Source of the DNA: G965218495 sp965262785
Lineage (GTDB): Bacteria > Bacteroidota > Rhodothermia > Rhodothermales > Bin80
NCBI GenBank assembly: GCA_965262785.1
Contig: OZ253559.1
Coordinates: forward strand, 682,001 to 746,000
DNA length: 64,000 nucleotides
Direction of reading: 5' to 3'
The notes under the pieces are model-generated. The model made no database searches. It was given only the letters and a program-made list of their open reading frames with translations, and was not told the origin of the DNA. Position numbers and translations under genes: made by a program. This document shows, in pieces, positions 1 to 10,164 of the stretch (positions are counted from its first letter, which is position 1; each line of letters begins with the position of its first letter).

Positions 1-237
1 CTCCAAACCGACGCGGATGGAACCCGGATTCGCCCCCCAGCGCTGAAAGCCGGTCTTATGGTGCTTCCCACGTGCGCCGCATATGAAGCGGACCTCGGCT
101 TCCATGACCCATGTGGCCATCTTGGTAAGAAGATGATCAAGACATCCAAGGCAGCTGGCCAGGCCGATGAAGTTCCTTTGCGCAAGCCCCCGAAAGTCCT
201 CGATGAGTGATTGATCCAGCATAGGGGTATGGGGCAT
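1..237 (-). CDS. IS256/mutator-type transposase, N-terminal part (cut by window edge)
   Basis: Reading leftward from ATG at 237-235 gives about 79 codons that run off the window. The product begins MPHTPMLDQSLIEDFRGL and contains GARGKHHKTGFQRWGANPG followed by SIRVG. This resembles the N-terminal region of mutator-type (IS256 family) transposases, where a basic segment with R-x-G and a W-G-x-x-P-G-S-I/V-x-V-G pattern precedes the catalytic domain. The start codon overlaps the stop of the upstream minus-strand gene by one base (TGATG), so the two are probably translated together. The catalytic DDE region would lie outside the window, so activity cannot be judged. The family call rests on pattern recognition of a short segment. 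Confidence 0.55.
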   Translation of the reverse strand, partial: MPHTPMLDQSLIEDFRGLAQRNFIGLASCLGCLDHLLTKMATWVMEAEVRFICGARGKHHKTGFQRWGANPGSIRVGLE

Positions 238-1205
238 CAGACGGCGTTAAGGTTGATGAGACTCTCACGAAGTTGTGGCAGATAGGCCGCATGGGCCACA
301 CGGCGCAGCTGAGCCTCGTGTTCCAACAGTGCCAGTGCCATCTGTTCGCGTTGCTGGAAAACGGCGCTGGCCGGGGTCTGCAACCTGCGACTGATGGCAT
401 CCATGAAGCGCATCACGCGTAGCCCCCGGTCGAGCTTGAGCAGCATGCCCGTGCGTTGAATCGTCAGAGATTGCTCCAGGCCCTCCCATAAAACCTTCGC
501 TGCGGACCGATTGACGCGCGTCAAGTCCTGGTGAATACGGGTGAGTGCGCGTTCAGCTTCCCGGGCATCGAACCCATTCCATGCCTGGCGGAGGCGATTG
601 CGATACACAGGAACAAGGTCTTCCGGAAGACCGCAGGTGATTTGATCCAACAGCGAATTGAGACAGCGCTGTATAGCGACCTTGGGGCCGAACACCTGGC
701 GCACCGCCGATTGAAGTCCCGTACTGCTGGGCAGCACACAGAGCAGCCCGGCGGCGGCCGAAAGACCACGATCGGACAGCGACTGCACAAAGGACGTAAG
801 AGCAGAGACGTTTTCAGGGTAGCACGCTACAAGGCCAAGTATGCGGCGATAGCCCGTGATGGTCAGACCCGCTCCAAGAACGATGCTAACGCCGCGTGGG
901 CACAGCCCGCGCAGCCAGATCGCAACGATCGGGTCGTCTTGCAGACTACGCGAATGCAACAGCTGCCACGCTTCATTCAACTGCGCCGAGTCTGGCTTTG
1001 TGTCCTGGGCCGCAGCAGAAGCCTTGATCACTACGGGCGGTGGCGCCGGCTGCTGCTGCGCTACCGGAATGGGCCAGTCGGTGGTCAATTGTTGCAGTAT
1101 GTGCGTGCAGAGCTTCATCAGAAGCCGCCGCGAGTCACCGGAGGGATTGATCTGGGCGTCTAAAGGTGCCTCAGCCCTCCCCAAAACAGGCTGTGAGGGG
1201 TTCAT
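237..1205 (-). CDS. IS256-like transposase homologue without recognisable catalytic residues
   Basis: 322 codons from ATG at 1205. The middle and C-terminal parts follow the layout of the IS256 (mutator) catalytic domain: GYRRILGL near residue 117, an LSDRGL helix, an AVRQVFGPKVAIQRCLN block, then EGLEQSLTIQRTG, and a C-terminal EQMALALLEHEAQLRRV segment. Where active relatives carry the first Asp (W-x-D-G), this protein has WLRGLC; where they carry V-T-D-G, it has CVLPSSTGL; the usual T-N-x-I-E block reads RVMRFMDAIS. All three catalytic positions therefore appear lost although the frame stays open, which argues against random decay. The N-terminal 90 residues are Pro/Ala/Gln-rich and unlike a DNA-binding domain. 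It is coupled by TGATG to the next gene, which carries a transposase-like N-terminus. A regulatory or accessory transposition protein is possible. The alternative is an old in-frame derivative. Confidence 0.5.
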   Translation of the reverse strand: MNPSQPVLGRAEAPLDAQINPSGDSRRLLMKLCTHILQQLTTDWPIPVAQQQPAPPPVVIKASAAAQDTKPDSAQLNEAWQLLHSRSLQDDPIVAIWLRGLCPRGVSIVLGAGLTITGYRRILGLVACYPENVSALTSFVQSLSDRGLSAAAGLLCVLPSSTGLQSAVRQVFGPKVAIQRCLNSLLDQITCGLPEDLVPVYRNRLRQAWNGFDAREAERALTRIHQDLTRVNRSAAKVLWEGLEQSLTIQRTGMLLKLDRGLRVMRFMDAISRRLQTPASAVFQQREQMALALLEHEAQLRRVAHAAYLPQLRESLINLNAV

Positions 1206-1285
1206 ATGATTGGAAAGGAATGGTGGAGACTAGGGTCCACCTCCACAGCAACTCTCCAATTCCCAACTTGAATTTGTGCGATCCC

Positions 1286-4200
1286 ACGGGCCTGGGAGCC
1301 CCCACCTATGCGGCGCCGGGCAACGGGCTCGATGACGATGGAGATGGCGAAGTCGACGAGGAGGGCGGCGAGGTCATTGCCCTGCTGGGTCAGCCCCTGG
1401 CTGAACGTAAAGACCGCGTCATCGATCTGGCGGCCGGTGAGCGTCCTGCGATCCTGGGCGACCAGTCGATCTGGTGGGTGATGAATGATCGGGGAAACGA
1501 ACACCGGGTCACACGTTCACCACCCATTGGAATCGAAGTGCATGCGATGGCCTTTGCATTCGAGGTGCCAGGTCCTATTGGCGACGCTACGTTTTATAAG
1601 TACGATTTCCATTTCAGAGGAGAGGACAAGCTTACTGAGGCATACCTGGGACTCGGCGTTGACCCAGACCTGGGTCACTTTCAAGATGACTGGGTGGGTT
1701 CGGACACCGCACGTGGCATCGGTTTTGTGTGGAACTCTGACAACGACGACGAGGGAGGTAGTGGATACGGCACTCCTTCGCCCGCCTTGGGCTTCGACTT
1801 CTTTCAAGGCCCCATAGTGCCGAGCATGGGTGACACCGCGCATGTGAGCGGCGCTCCGGTGCCTGACTTCAGAAACCTGAAGATGGCTCACTTTGTGTAT
1901 TACCCCAATGGAGGATGCGTCATCTGCGACCCGCGATACGCCTCGGGATTCTACAACTATATGCGCGGTCGTTGGAATGATGGGAAAACTATCACGGAAG
2001 GTGGAAATGGCCGGGACTTTTCTGGCATTCCTGTAGCATACATGTTTCCGGGAGACGTAGGCGAAAGTGACGAGGAGTGCCAGTACTGGTCAGAATGCAA
2101 TGCGGATGATAAAGGCACGGACATTATCTCAGCCAACCGCCGCTTCGTGATGTCTACGGGCCCCTTCACCATCAGCCCGGAGGACCCCCAGCAGATCATT
2201 CTTGGCATCGTCTTTGCGCGGGGCGCGAACAACTTCAACTCCGTGACCAAGATGAAGCAGGCGGACGACCTGGCGCAGGCGTTCGTTGATGCCAACTTTA
2301 TGGCTCCTGCGCCGCCGGCCGCTCCAGACCTGGCTGCCACGCCCGCAGACCAGTCTGTGATCCTGGAATGGAAGAGTGCAGCCGGCTCAAACAACTACCT
2401 GGAGTCCTATAGCGCGGAGGACCCCTTCATCCTGAATGAAGACAACGAGTACCTCTTCGAAGGGTATGATGTCATTCAGTATGACCACGGCGAAGACTTT
2501 GTTGGTCGCACGATCGCGACCTACGACGTGCGTAACGGCGTCACGCGCGTGGTCGACGGCTTCCCCGGCGAGCCGCAGGAAGTCACCGCCACCGGCAGCG
2601 ACAGCGGCGTAGCAACTTCGCATACGGTCACGGGCCTGACGAACTACACGACGTACCACTTTGGCGTGCAGGCCTACGCCTACAATGCGCCGTCATACCC
2701 CAAGGTCTACCGCGGCCCCATAGCGCGCGTGGAAGTCATCCCGACCAGGCCCACCCAGGACGTGTCGGACGCTGCGCTGGCGCTGGCGCAGGATCACGGC
2801 GCGCCGGACTTCGTGGCGGAAGCCGTAGCGGTGGGCGATGGGGAAGTCTTCGCGCATGTCACCAACCCGATCACCCTGGTGGATGCCAACTACGCGGTCG
2901 AGTTCTTTGCGCAGAACTTCGGGAAGCAGCCCAATAGTACCACTGCGGAAGAGGATGACACGCTGGATCCCTTGCGCCCGTCCGTGCTGCCCCGGATGGG
3001 CAGCAGCGCCACCACGGGTGTCACCTACAACATCCTGCGGGGCGGCGAGGTGCTGTTTGACGGCTCTGCGCTGGACTTCCCTGCGCCCTTGCGGCGGGGC
3101 GTGTTTGCCAGCGACGGCCTCACCTTTGATGTGCTGGGGCCTCCGCCGGGCTTCAAGGACTTTCACGTCACGGCCAACGCGGCCGGGCCGCTCGACCCGC
3201 CGGACTACGCCGGCTGGGGCTGGGCCGGCTTCCCTGACCCGCGTGGCCTGGTGGTGGGGCTGCGCACCTATCAGCAGGTCAGCGGCGCGGTCTGGGGATA
3301 CCATGCGGGAGGCGCCGCGCAGCCCTTCGGACCGATTGAAGAGGGCTCCTCGTTCCTGGCGCGGGTCCTGCGCGGTGGCACCCTGCTGCCCTACCTGGGG
3401 TCCTACGACTATGAGCAGCGCTTCACGCAGGAGTGTGCAGACCAGATCGATGGCACCCTTGATGTGGAACACGACTGCCTGGCCATCCGGTGGTACGGCG
3501 ATGATGCGCTGATCGAGGTGCCGTTCACCCTTTGGAGGGCCGGCATCGACACGCCCGAGGATCGCAGCGACGACCTGCAGATGGTTCCCTTTCTCTGCGA
3601 CAGTGAGACGTGCGGGGGTGGCACGGAGCATGGCGTATACGACATCGGGGGAGATCATCCGGCCTCGGGTGCGGACAACGATCCGTATACGGACTGGATC
3701 TACTGGAACCTGCCGGCGGACACGCGTCCCGGCTCAGCGGGCTACCGGGCGTTCTTCCGGGGGAACGACCAGGCCACTACTGTGCAGGTGCTGGCCCGCA
3801 CGGTGCTGGTGGCCTGGAACGAGGGCACGGCGCCGCCCTACGAGCGGCCCTTGCCTGAGAGCGGGACGGTGCTTCGCATCATCAGCAACAAGCAGAACCA
3901 GCCGGGGGACCGGTACCTGCTCTCTACGCATGGCTATGGCGCGGTGCAGCCTGAAGGAGAGCGGGCCCGGGCGCGCCTGAAGGACATCGGCATCGTGCCG
4001 AACCCCTACAAGGGCGCCTCCAACTATGAAGTGAGCCAGCTGACCAGCGAGGTGCGCTTCACCAACCTGCCTGACGTGGCCACGATCCGGATCTTTACGC
4101 TCAACGGGACGCTGATCAAGACGATCGAGAAGCGGTCTCCCGGGGTGGCGACGATCTCGTGGAACCTGGTCACGGACTACAACCTGGCGATTGCCAGCGG

Positions 4201-4294
4201 GGTGTACCTGGTGCACGTCACCGCGCCGGAGGTGGGCTCCACCGTGCTGAAGTTTGCCGTCATCAAGAAGCGCATCCAGCTGAACACGTTCTAG
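1286..4294 (+). pseudogene. 5'-truncated copy of the large secreted T9SS-type protein
   Basis: From about 1286 (TGLGAPTYAAPGNGLDDDG) to the stop at 4294 this matches the downstream gene at 4640-8095 almost residue for residue. The signal peptide and first about 150 residues of that paralogue are missing. The open frame continues upstream to 1166 through sequence with no similarity to the paralogue, next to the IS256-like genes, so the 5' end was probably lost to a mobile-element event. The body has a DDDGDGEVDEEGGE calcium-loop-like acidic motif, a fibronectin-III-like region around 2310-2730, and a C-terminal sorting-like module (VPNPYKG, FTNLP, ASGVYLVHVT). A product without a signal peptide could not reach the surface, hence pseudogene. 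A fused start at 1166 cannot be excluded. Confidence 0.7.
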
Positions 4295-4639
4295 CGGGAG
4301 GGTGCTGCAGATGTGGTCTTGCAATTGCCACCACGCACGCGCGGCATGCATTCCCAAGACGTGCGACGACCCGTGGTTACTACCACAGGCGCCTCGCGCT
4401 TCTGCACACGAGCGCGATCCGGTGGGGACAGCGCCTTGGGTGTGACAGGCCCGGGATTGTGTAAACAGTAAGACTCGTGCACGCCATTCGGGGAACTTCC
4501 TTCAATGCGCGTCGAAGGTGCCGGACCCTAAAGAGAAGACATGGACCACCAAGCCAGTTAAACCAGTACCCAAGGCAACATCACCAGCTATCCGCTGCCC
4601 GCCCATGCAAAGCCTAGCGGATTCACACCTGGCCAAACT
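4295..4639. other. Intergenic gap between the tandem paralogues
   Basis: 345 bp without a convincing gene. The first 70-80 bases (CGGGAGGGTGCTGC, then a CACGCGCGGCATG segment) resemble those after the second copy at 8096, showing that the duplicated unit includes part of the 3' flank. The remainder should hold the promoter of the 4640 gene. I could not pick a promoter with confidence. Confidence 0.5.
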
Positions 4640-7600
4640 ATGCGAAACTCGCAAACAGCATTTGCGCTAACGACCGTACTGCTTCTGTTGGTAGGGGCGG
4701 AACCGGCAGAGGCACAAAGGGTCGGGACCTGCACTTCGCCCCTGGGTGAAGCCTACCTGGACATCGGCAACGTCCGGGCGCGCATCTTCAATAACGGGAA
4801 CCTGTTTTGGCGCGGATTTCCGAATGTCTATGAGGTACCTAAAGGGGGTGGCGTAAGTGCGATGTTAAATGCTGGCGTCTTCGTCGGTGGTCTGGTCGGC
4901 GGGGAACTACGCGTGGCGGCCGCCCGGTATAGCGGCTACGAGTTCTGGTCCGGGCCGCTGGATGGCGACGGCAACCCGCCAGATGATTGCTCGGTCTACG
5001 ACCGGCTGTACAAAGTCAGCCGATCGGACATAGATGACTATGAGGCCACGGGCACTGCGGTGCCTGATCTGCGAGAGTGGCCGACGGGCCTGGGAGCCCC
5101 GACCTTTGCAGCGCCGGGCAACGGGCTCGATGATGATGGAGATGGCGAGGTCGACGAGGAGGGCGGCGAGGTCATCGCCCTGCTCGATGAGCCCCTGGCT
5201 GAACGGGTGGATCGTGTCATTGATCTGGCGGCCGGCGAGCGCCCGGCGATCCTGGGCGACCAGTCGATCTGGTGGGTGATGAATGATCGGGGTAACGAAC
5301 ACCGGGTCACACGTTCACCACCCATTGGAATCGAAGTGCATGCGATGGCCTTTGCATTCGAGGTGCCAGGTCCCATTGGTGACGCCACATTCTATAAGTA
5401 CGATTTCCATTTCAGAGGAGAGGACCAGCTTACTGAGGCGTACGTAGGACTCGGCACCCATTCAGAGTTGGGCGATTTCTGGGACGACTGGACAGGATCG
5501 GACACCGTGCGTGGCATCGGCTTTGTGTGGAACTCGCGCAATGAGGATAGAGCTAGGGACGGGTACGGATACGGCACCCCTCCGCCCGCACTTGGCTACG
5601 ACTTCTTCCAGGGCCCCATAGTGCCGAGCATGGGTGACACCGCGCATGTGAGCGGCGCTCCGGTGCCTGACTTCAGAAACCTGAAGATGGCTCACTTTGT
5701 GTATTACCCCAATGGAGGATGCGTCATCTGCGACCCGCGATACGCCTCGGGATTCTACAACTATATGCGCGGTCGTTGGAATGATGGGAAAACTATCACG
5801 GAAGGTGGAAATGGCCGGGACTTTTCTGGCATTCCTGTAGCATACATGTTTCCGGGAGACGTAGGCGAAAGTGACGAAGAGTGTCAGTACTGGTCAGAAT
5901 GCAATGCGGATGATCAGGGCACGGACATTTATGGATATAAACGCCGCTTCGTGATGTCTACGGGCCCCTTCACCATCAGCCCAGAGGACCCCCAGCAGAT
6001 CATCTTTGGCATCGTCTTCGCGCGGGGCGCTAACAACTTCAACTCCGTGACCAGGATGAAGCAGGCGGACGACCTGGCGCAGGCGTTCGTTGATGCCAAC
6101 TTTTACGCTCCGCCGCCGCCGGCTGCCCCTAGCCTTACGGCCACCCCCGCAGACCAGTCCGTGATCCTGGAGTGGAAGAATGCAGCCCGCTCAAACAACT
6201 ACCTGGAGTCCTACAGCGTGGTGGACCCCTTCACTCCGGATGACGACAACGACTACCTCTTCGAAGGGTATGATGTCATTCAGTATGACCACGGCGAAGA
6301 CTTCGCTGGCCGCACGGTCGCGACCTACGACGTGCGTAACGGCGTCACGCGCGTGATCGATGGGCTTGCCGGTCAGCCGCAGGAAGTCACTGCTACCGGC
6401 ACCGATAGCGGCGTAGCAACTTCGCATACGGTCACGAGCCTGACGAACTACACGACGTACCGCTTTGGCGTGCAGGCCTACGCCTACAATGCGCCGTCAT
6501 ACCCCAAGGTGTACCGCGGCCCCATAGCGCGCGTGGAAGTCATCCCGACCAGGCCCACCCAGGACGTGTCGGACGCGGCGCTGGCGCTGGCGCAGGATCA
6601 CGGCGCGCCGGACTTCGTGGCGGAAGCCGTAGCGGTGGGCGATGGGGAAGTCTTCGCGCATGTCACCAACCCGATCACCCTGGTGGATGCCAACTACGCG
6701 GTCGAGTTCTTTGCGCAGGACTTTGGGAAGCAGCCCAATAGTACCACTGCGGAAGAGGATGACACGCTGGATCCCTTGCGCCCGTCCGTGCTGTCCCGGA
6801 TGGGCAGCAGTGCCACCACGGGCGTCACGTACAACATCCTGCGGGGCGGCGAGGTGCTGTTTGACGGCTCTGCGCTGGACTTCCCTGCGCCCTTGCGGCG
6901 GGGCGTGTTTGCCAGCGACGGCCTCACCTTTGATGTGCTGGGGCCTCCGCCGGGCTTCAAGGACTTTCACGTCACGGCCAACGCGGCCGGGCCGCTCGAC
7001 CCGCCGGACTACGCCGGCTGGGGCTGGGCCGGCTTCCCTGACCCGCGTGGCCTGGTGGTGGGGCTGCGCACCTATCAGCAGGTCAGCGGCGCGGTCTGGG
7101 GATACCATGCGGGAGGCGCCGCGCAGCCCTTCGGACCGATCGAAGAGGGCTCCTCGTTCCTGGCGCGGGCCCTGCGCGGTGGCACCCTGCTGCCCTACCT
7201 GGGGTCCTACGACTATGAGCAGCGCTTCACGCAGGAGTGTGCAGACCAGATCGATGGCACCCTTGATGTGGAACACGACTGCCTGGCCATCCGGTGGTAC
7301 GGCGATGATGCGCTGATCGAGGTGCCGTTCACCCTTTGGAGGGCCGGCATCGACACGCCCGAGGATCGCAGCGACGACCTGCAGATGGTTCCCTTTCTCT
7401 GCGACAGTGAGACGTGCGGGGGTGGCACGGAGCATGGCGTATACGACATCGGGGGAGATCATCCGGCCTCGGGTGCGGACAACGATCCGTATACGGACTG
7501 GATCTACTGGAACCTGCCAGCGGACACGAGCCCCGGCTCAGCGGGCTACCGGGCGTTCTTCCGGGGGGACGACCAGGCCACTGTGCAGGTGCTGGCCCGC

Positions 7601-8095
7601 ACGGTGCTGGTGGCCTGGAACGAGGGCACGGCGCCACCCTACCAGCGGCCCTTGCCTGAGAGCGGGACGGTGCTTCGCATCATCAGCAACAAGCAGAACC
7701 AGCCGGGGGACCGGTACCTGCTCTCTACGCATGGCTATGGCGCGGTGCAGCCTGAAGGAGAGCGGGCCCGGGCGCGCCTGAAGGACATCGGCATCGTGCC
7801 GAACCCCTACAAGGGCGCCTCCAACTATGAGGTGAGCCAGCTGACCAGCGAGGTGCGCTTCACCAACCTGCCTGACGTGGCCACGATCCGGATCTTTACG
7901 CTCAACGGGACGCTGATCAAGACGATCGAGAAGCGGTCTCCCGGGGTGGCGACGATCTCGTGGAACCTGGTCACGGACTACAACCTGGCGATTGCCAGCG
8001 GGCTGTACCTGGTACACATCACCGTGCCGGAGGTGGGCTCCACCGTGCTGAAGTTTGCCGTCATCAAGAAGCGCATCCAGCTGAACACGTTTTAG
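4640..8095 (+). CDS. Large secreted protein, FnIII-like domain, Por/T9SS-type C-terminal module
   Basis: 1151 codons from ATG at 4640. A signal peptide is clear (MRNSQTAFALTTVLLLLVGA, then EPAEAQ). An acidic GLDDDGDGEVDEEGGE motif near residue 160 looks like a calcium-binding loop. A fibronectin-III-like segment follows around residues 495-620 (PADQSVILEWKNA, TSLTNYTTYRFGVQAYAYN). The last about 90 residues (IVPNPYKG, VRFTNLPDVATIRIFTLNG, ASGLYLVHITVPEVGS) form the beta-sandwich C-terminal module of type IX-secreted proteins in Bacteroidota/Rhodothermota. Clustered Cys residues (GGCVICDPRYASG, DSETCGGG) suggest disulfides, as expected outside the cytoplasm. It is therefore likely exported to the surface or medium. 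Its function is unknown; no catalytic domain was recognised. The truncated paralogue at 1286-4294 is a tandem duplicate. Confidence 0.8.
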   Translation: MRNSQTAFALTTVLLLLVGAEPAEAQRVGTCTSPLGEAYLDIGNVRARIFNNGNLFWRGFPNVYEVPKGGGVSAMLNAGVFVGGLVGGELRVAAARYSGYEFWSGPLDGDGNPPDDCSVYDRLYKVSRSDIDDYEATGTAVPDLREWPTGLGAPTFAAPGNGLDDDGDGEVDEEGGEVIALLDEPLAERVDRVIDLAAGERPAILGDQSIWWVMNDRGNEHRVTRSPPIGIEVHAMAFAFEVPGPIGDATFYKYDFHFRGEDQLTEAYVGLGTHSELGDFWDDWTGSDTVRGIGFVWNSRNEDRARDGYGYGTPPPALGYDFFQGPIVPSMGDTAHVSGAPVPDFRNLKMAHFVYYPNGGCVICDPRYASGFYNYMRGRWNDGKTITEGGNGRDFSGIPVAYMFPGDVGESDEECQYWSECNADDQGTDIYGYKRRFVMSTGPFTISPEDPQQIIFGIVFARGANNFNSVTRMKQADDLAQAFVDANFYAPPPPAAPSLTATPADQSVILEWKNAARSNNYLESYSVVDPFTPDDDNDYLFEGYDVIQYDHGEDFAGRTVATYDVRNGVTRVIDGLAGQPQEVTATGTDSGVATSHTVTSLTNYTTYRFGVQAYAYNAPSYPKVYRGPIARVEVIPTRPTQDVSDAALALAQDHGAPDFVAEAVAVGDGEVFAHVTNPITLVDANYAVEFFAQDFGKQPNSTTAEEDDTLDPLRPSVLSRMGSSATTGVTYNILRGGEVLFDGSALDFPAPLRRGVFASDGLTFDVLGPPPGFKDFHVTANAAGPLDPPDYAGWGWAGFPDPRGLVVGLRTYQQVSGAVWGYHAGGAAQPFGPIEEGSSFLARALRGGTLLPYLGSYDYEQRFTQECADQIDGTLDVEHDCLAIRWYGDDALIEVPFTLWRAGIDTPEDRSDDLQMVPFLCDSETCGGGTEHGVYDIGGDHPASGADNDPYTDWIYWNLPADTSPGSAGYRAFFRGDDQATVQVLARTVLVAWNEGTAPPYQRPLPESGTVLRIISNKQNQPGDRYLLSTHGYGAVQPEGERARARLKDIGIVPNPYKGASNYEVSQLTSEVRFTNLPDVATIRIFTLNGTLIKTIEKRSPGVATISWNLVTDYNLAIASGLYLVHITVPEVGSTVLKFAVIKKRIQLNTF

Positions 8096-8629
8096 CGGGA
8101 GGGTGCTGCCAGCGGCGTGCACGATGCCACTCACGCGCGGCATGTGTCCCCGAGACGTGCGACCACCAGGGCCGTTCCAAAGATGCCCGGCACGTAGCCT
8201 CAATCCGCCAACCATGCGGTCCTGAGCCACCGCACCTGCATACCGACACTACTCAGTCGCATCCAGTATGTCGCCGCTGCTGGGGTCCGGTTCTTCGTGT
8301 CTTCGCGTGAGGGCGCTGTGTTGGTGATTCTCCGGAAGGATTGAAGTTTTCCGACCTACTGACGAGCTGATTTGTTGACGCGGCCGGGAAGTATGACGCA
8401 ATTCGCTCTTTGCGTGCTCAGATGCATTTATAGTCCCCCCAACACCGAGTGTCCATAGACATGCTAGAACCAATGCGGTACAAAGACTGATGCCTGCCCA
8501 GTCCAGTATTCGCCACGCTTGGATCAGAGCGGCACGCTTGAGGGTTTGCGTGTCGTAAGCAGTATCGCCGCCACTCTAACCGCCGATTCCGGACGTAGCG
8601 CCCGGTAGCGGTCACATCCTGCTCGTTAG
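8096..8629. other. Intergenic region after the T9SS-type gene
   Basis: 534 bp in which no gene is supported. The first 70-80 bases match the flank after the truncated copy at 4295. The rest is unique and must contain the promoter of the LarA-like gene at 8630, but no clear sigma-type boxes or riboswitch structure were recognised. Confidence 0.45.
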
Positions 8630-9889
8630 ATGATCATTGGATACGGGCATGCAGACGCACACATCGGCGAAACCGAAGCGCGCGCCATTCTTGCAGAGGC
8701 CTTACATGCCCTTGCGCCTGACACCAGACGCGTTTTGGTCATCATCCCGGATGCGACACGGACGGCGCCGGTGGCGCTGTTTTTTCGACTGCTCTTTGAA
8801 TTGCTGTCGCCAAGAACAGATGCGCTCGACTTCCTGGTAGCACTGGGTACACACCCCCTTATGAGCGAGCAGGCGTTGCAAAGGCTTGTAGGCATTACTG
8901 CCGAGGAACGCAATGGCAAATACCGCACCGCTGGCATCTTCAACCACCGCTGGGATCTGCCGGAGCAGCTCGTGACCGTTGAGACCATTCCGGCGAGCGA
9001 GATCAGGGCCCTAACGGACGGCCGCATGAATCAGGACGTGCCCGTCACGATAAACCGCATGGTCCTGGACTACGATACGCTACTGGTATGCGGACCCACA
9101 TACCCGCATGAAGTAGTGGGCTTTTCAGGTGGCAACAAGTACTTCTTCCCGGGAATCAGCGGGCCCGACGTTATCCATATCACCCACTGGCTTGGCGCAC
9201 TACTGACCAGCCGATCGCTGATCGGGACGCGTGACACCGCCGTGCGGGCCTTCATCAACCGCGCTGCCCGGTGCATTCCGCGACAAAGATTGTGCATCAG
9301 CCTGATAGTGCACGGCACAGCGCTGCACGGGCTGTTTGTCGGGTCCCCTGAAGAGGCATGGCAGGCTGCTGCTGACCTGTCGGCGCAACTCCATATCAAC
9401 TGGGTCGATAAGCCCTACCGCCGTGCCCTCGCTGTGATTCCACCCATGTACGACGACCTTTGGACGGGGGCCAAGGGTATGTACAAGCTGGAGCCCGTCA
9501 TTGACGATGGAGGGGAAATCATCCTCTTCGCGCCGCACATCGAAAGCTTGTCGTATACACATGGCGCCATCCTGAACGAAATCGGCTACCACAGTAGCGA
9601 GTACTACATGAAGCAATGGGAGCGCTTCAAGTACTACCCGTGGACCGTGTTGGCACATTCGGCACATGTGCGGGGCGAGGCAACCTTTGTAGGCGGCGTT
9701 GAACGGCCCAGAATTCGCGTGACGCTTTCGAGCCGCGTGCCCCGCACCCAGTGCGAACGCCTGGGCCTCGGATACTTGGATCCGAACCAGGTAGACCTGA
9801 ATGCGTGGCAGAATCGCAGTGATACCTTGTTTGTGCCGAAGGCCGGCGAACGTCTCTTTCGCTTGCGACGGCCCAAGCCGGGCGAGTAG
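8630..9889 (+). CDS. LarA-like nickel-dependent racemase (DUF2088 family)
   Basis: 419 residues, the usual LarA length. Residues known from Lactobacillus LarA are visible in order: D41 and R44 in IIPDATR (LarA D72, R75), H75 in GTHPLMS (H108), H160 and K170 in YPHEVVGFSGGNKYFFPG (H174, K184), H186 in HITHW (H200), and a late GAKGMYK lysine region. In LarA the lysine carries the nickel-pincer nucleotide cofactor and the two histidines accept and donate the proton in alpha-hydroxyacid racemisation or epimerisation. No larB, larC or larE cofactor genes are nearby. The following genes (hydroxyacid dehydrogenase, lactonase) suggest a sugar acid or hydroxyacid rather than lactate as substrate, which is inference. 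Cytoplasmic; no signal peptide. Confidence 0.85.
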   Translation: MIIGYGHADAHIGETEARAILAEALHALAPDTRRVLVIIPDATRTAPVALFFRLLFELLSPRTDALDFLVALGTHPLMSEQALQRLVGITAEERNGKYRTAGIFNHRWDLPEQLVTVETIPASEIRALTDGRMNQDVPVTINRMVLDYDTLLVCGPTYPHEVVGFSGGNKYFFPGISGPDVIHITHWLGALLTSRSLIGTRDTAVRAFINRAARCIPRQRLCISLIVHGTALHGLFVGSPEEAWQAAADLSAQLHINWVDKPYRRALAVIPPMYDDLWTGAKGMYKLEPVIDDGGEIILFAPHIESLSYTHGAILNEIGYHSSEYYMKQWERFKYYPWTVLAHSAHVRGEATFVGGVERPRIRVTLSSRVPRTQCERLGLGYLDPNQVDLNAWQNRSDTLFVPKAGERLFRLRRPKPGE

Positions 9890-10164
9890 CGGAAACTCTG
9901 CTCACGGCCTGTTGGGCTTGCTGCGGCCCTTGGCTGTAGAACAGAAACCTCATACTACTTTTCCCAGGTACTCAGGCGCAGCGAACCAGTGTGAAGCCCT
10001 CTGCCGCGGCGAAGCACCCAATGGGTCCCAAGGAAGCGTGCTATTCGTGGCACATGCCGCGCTGCGCCTTCTCCTGAATTCGGTCATCAGGCAGAACTAG
10101 CAGACATGCGCTGCCAGGGTTATTTTGGCGCACGAAGGCACCTTGGAACTCTAAACTGCACCTC

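Noticed and set aside
531..1163. A 210-codon plus-strand frame opposite the IS256-like gene.
   Set aside because: Shadow of the minus-strand gene, which has family-level motifs; this frame has none.
2693..3658. A 321-codon minus-strand frame inside the truncated T9SS-type gene, repeated in the paralogue at 6497-7462.
   Set aside because: It lies antisense to a well-supported coding frame in GC-rich DNA, has no motif, and its duplication is explained by the gene duplication.
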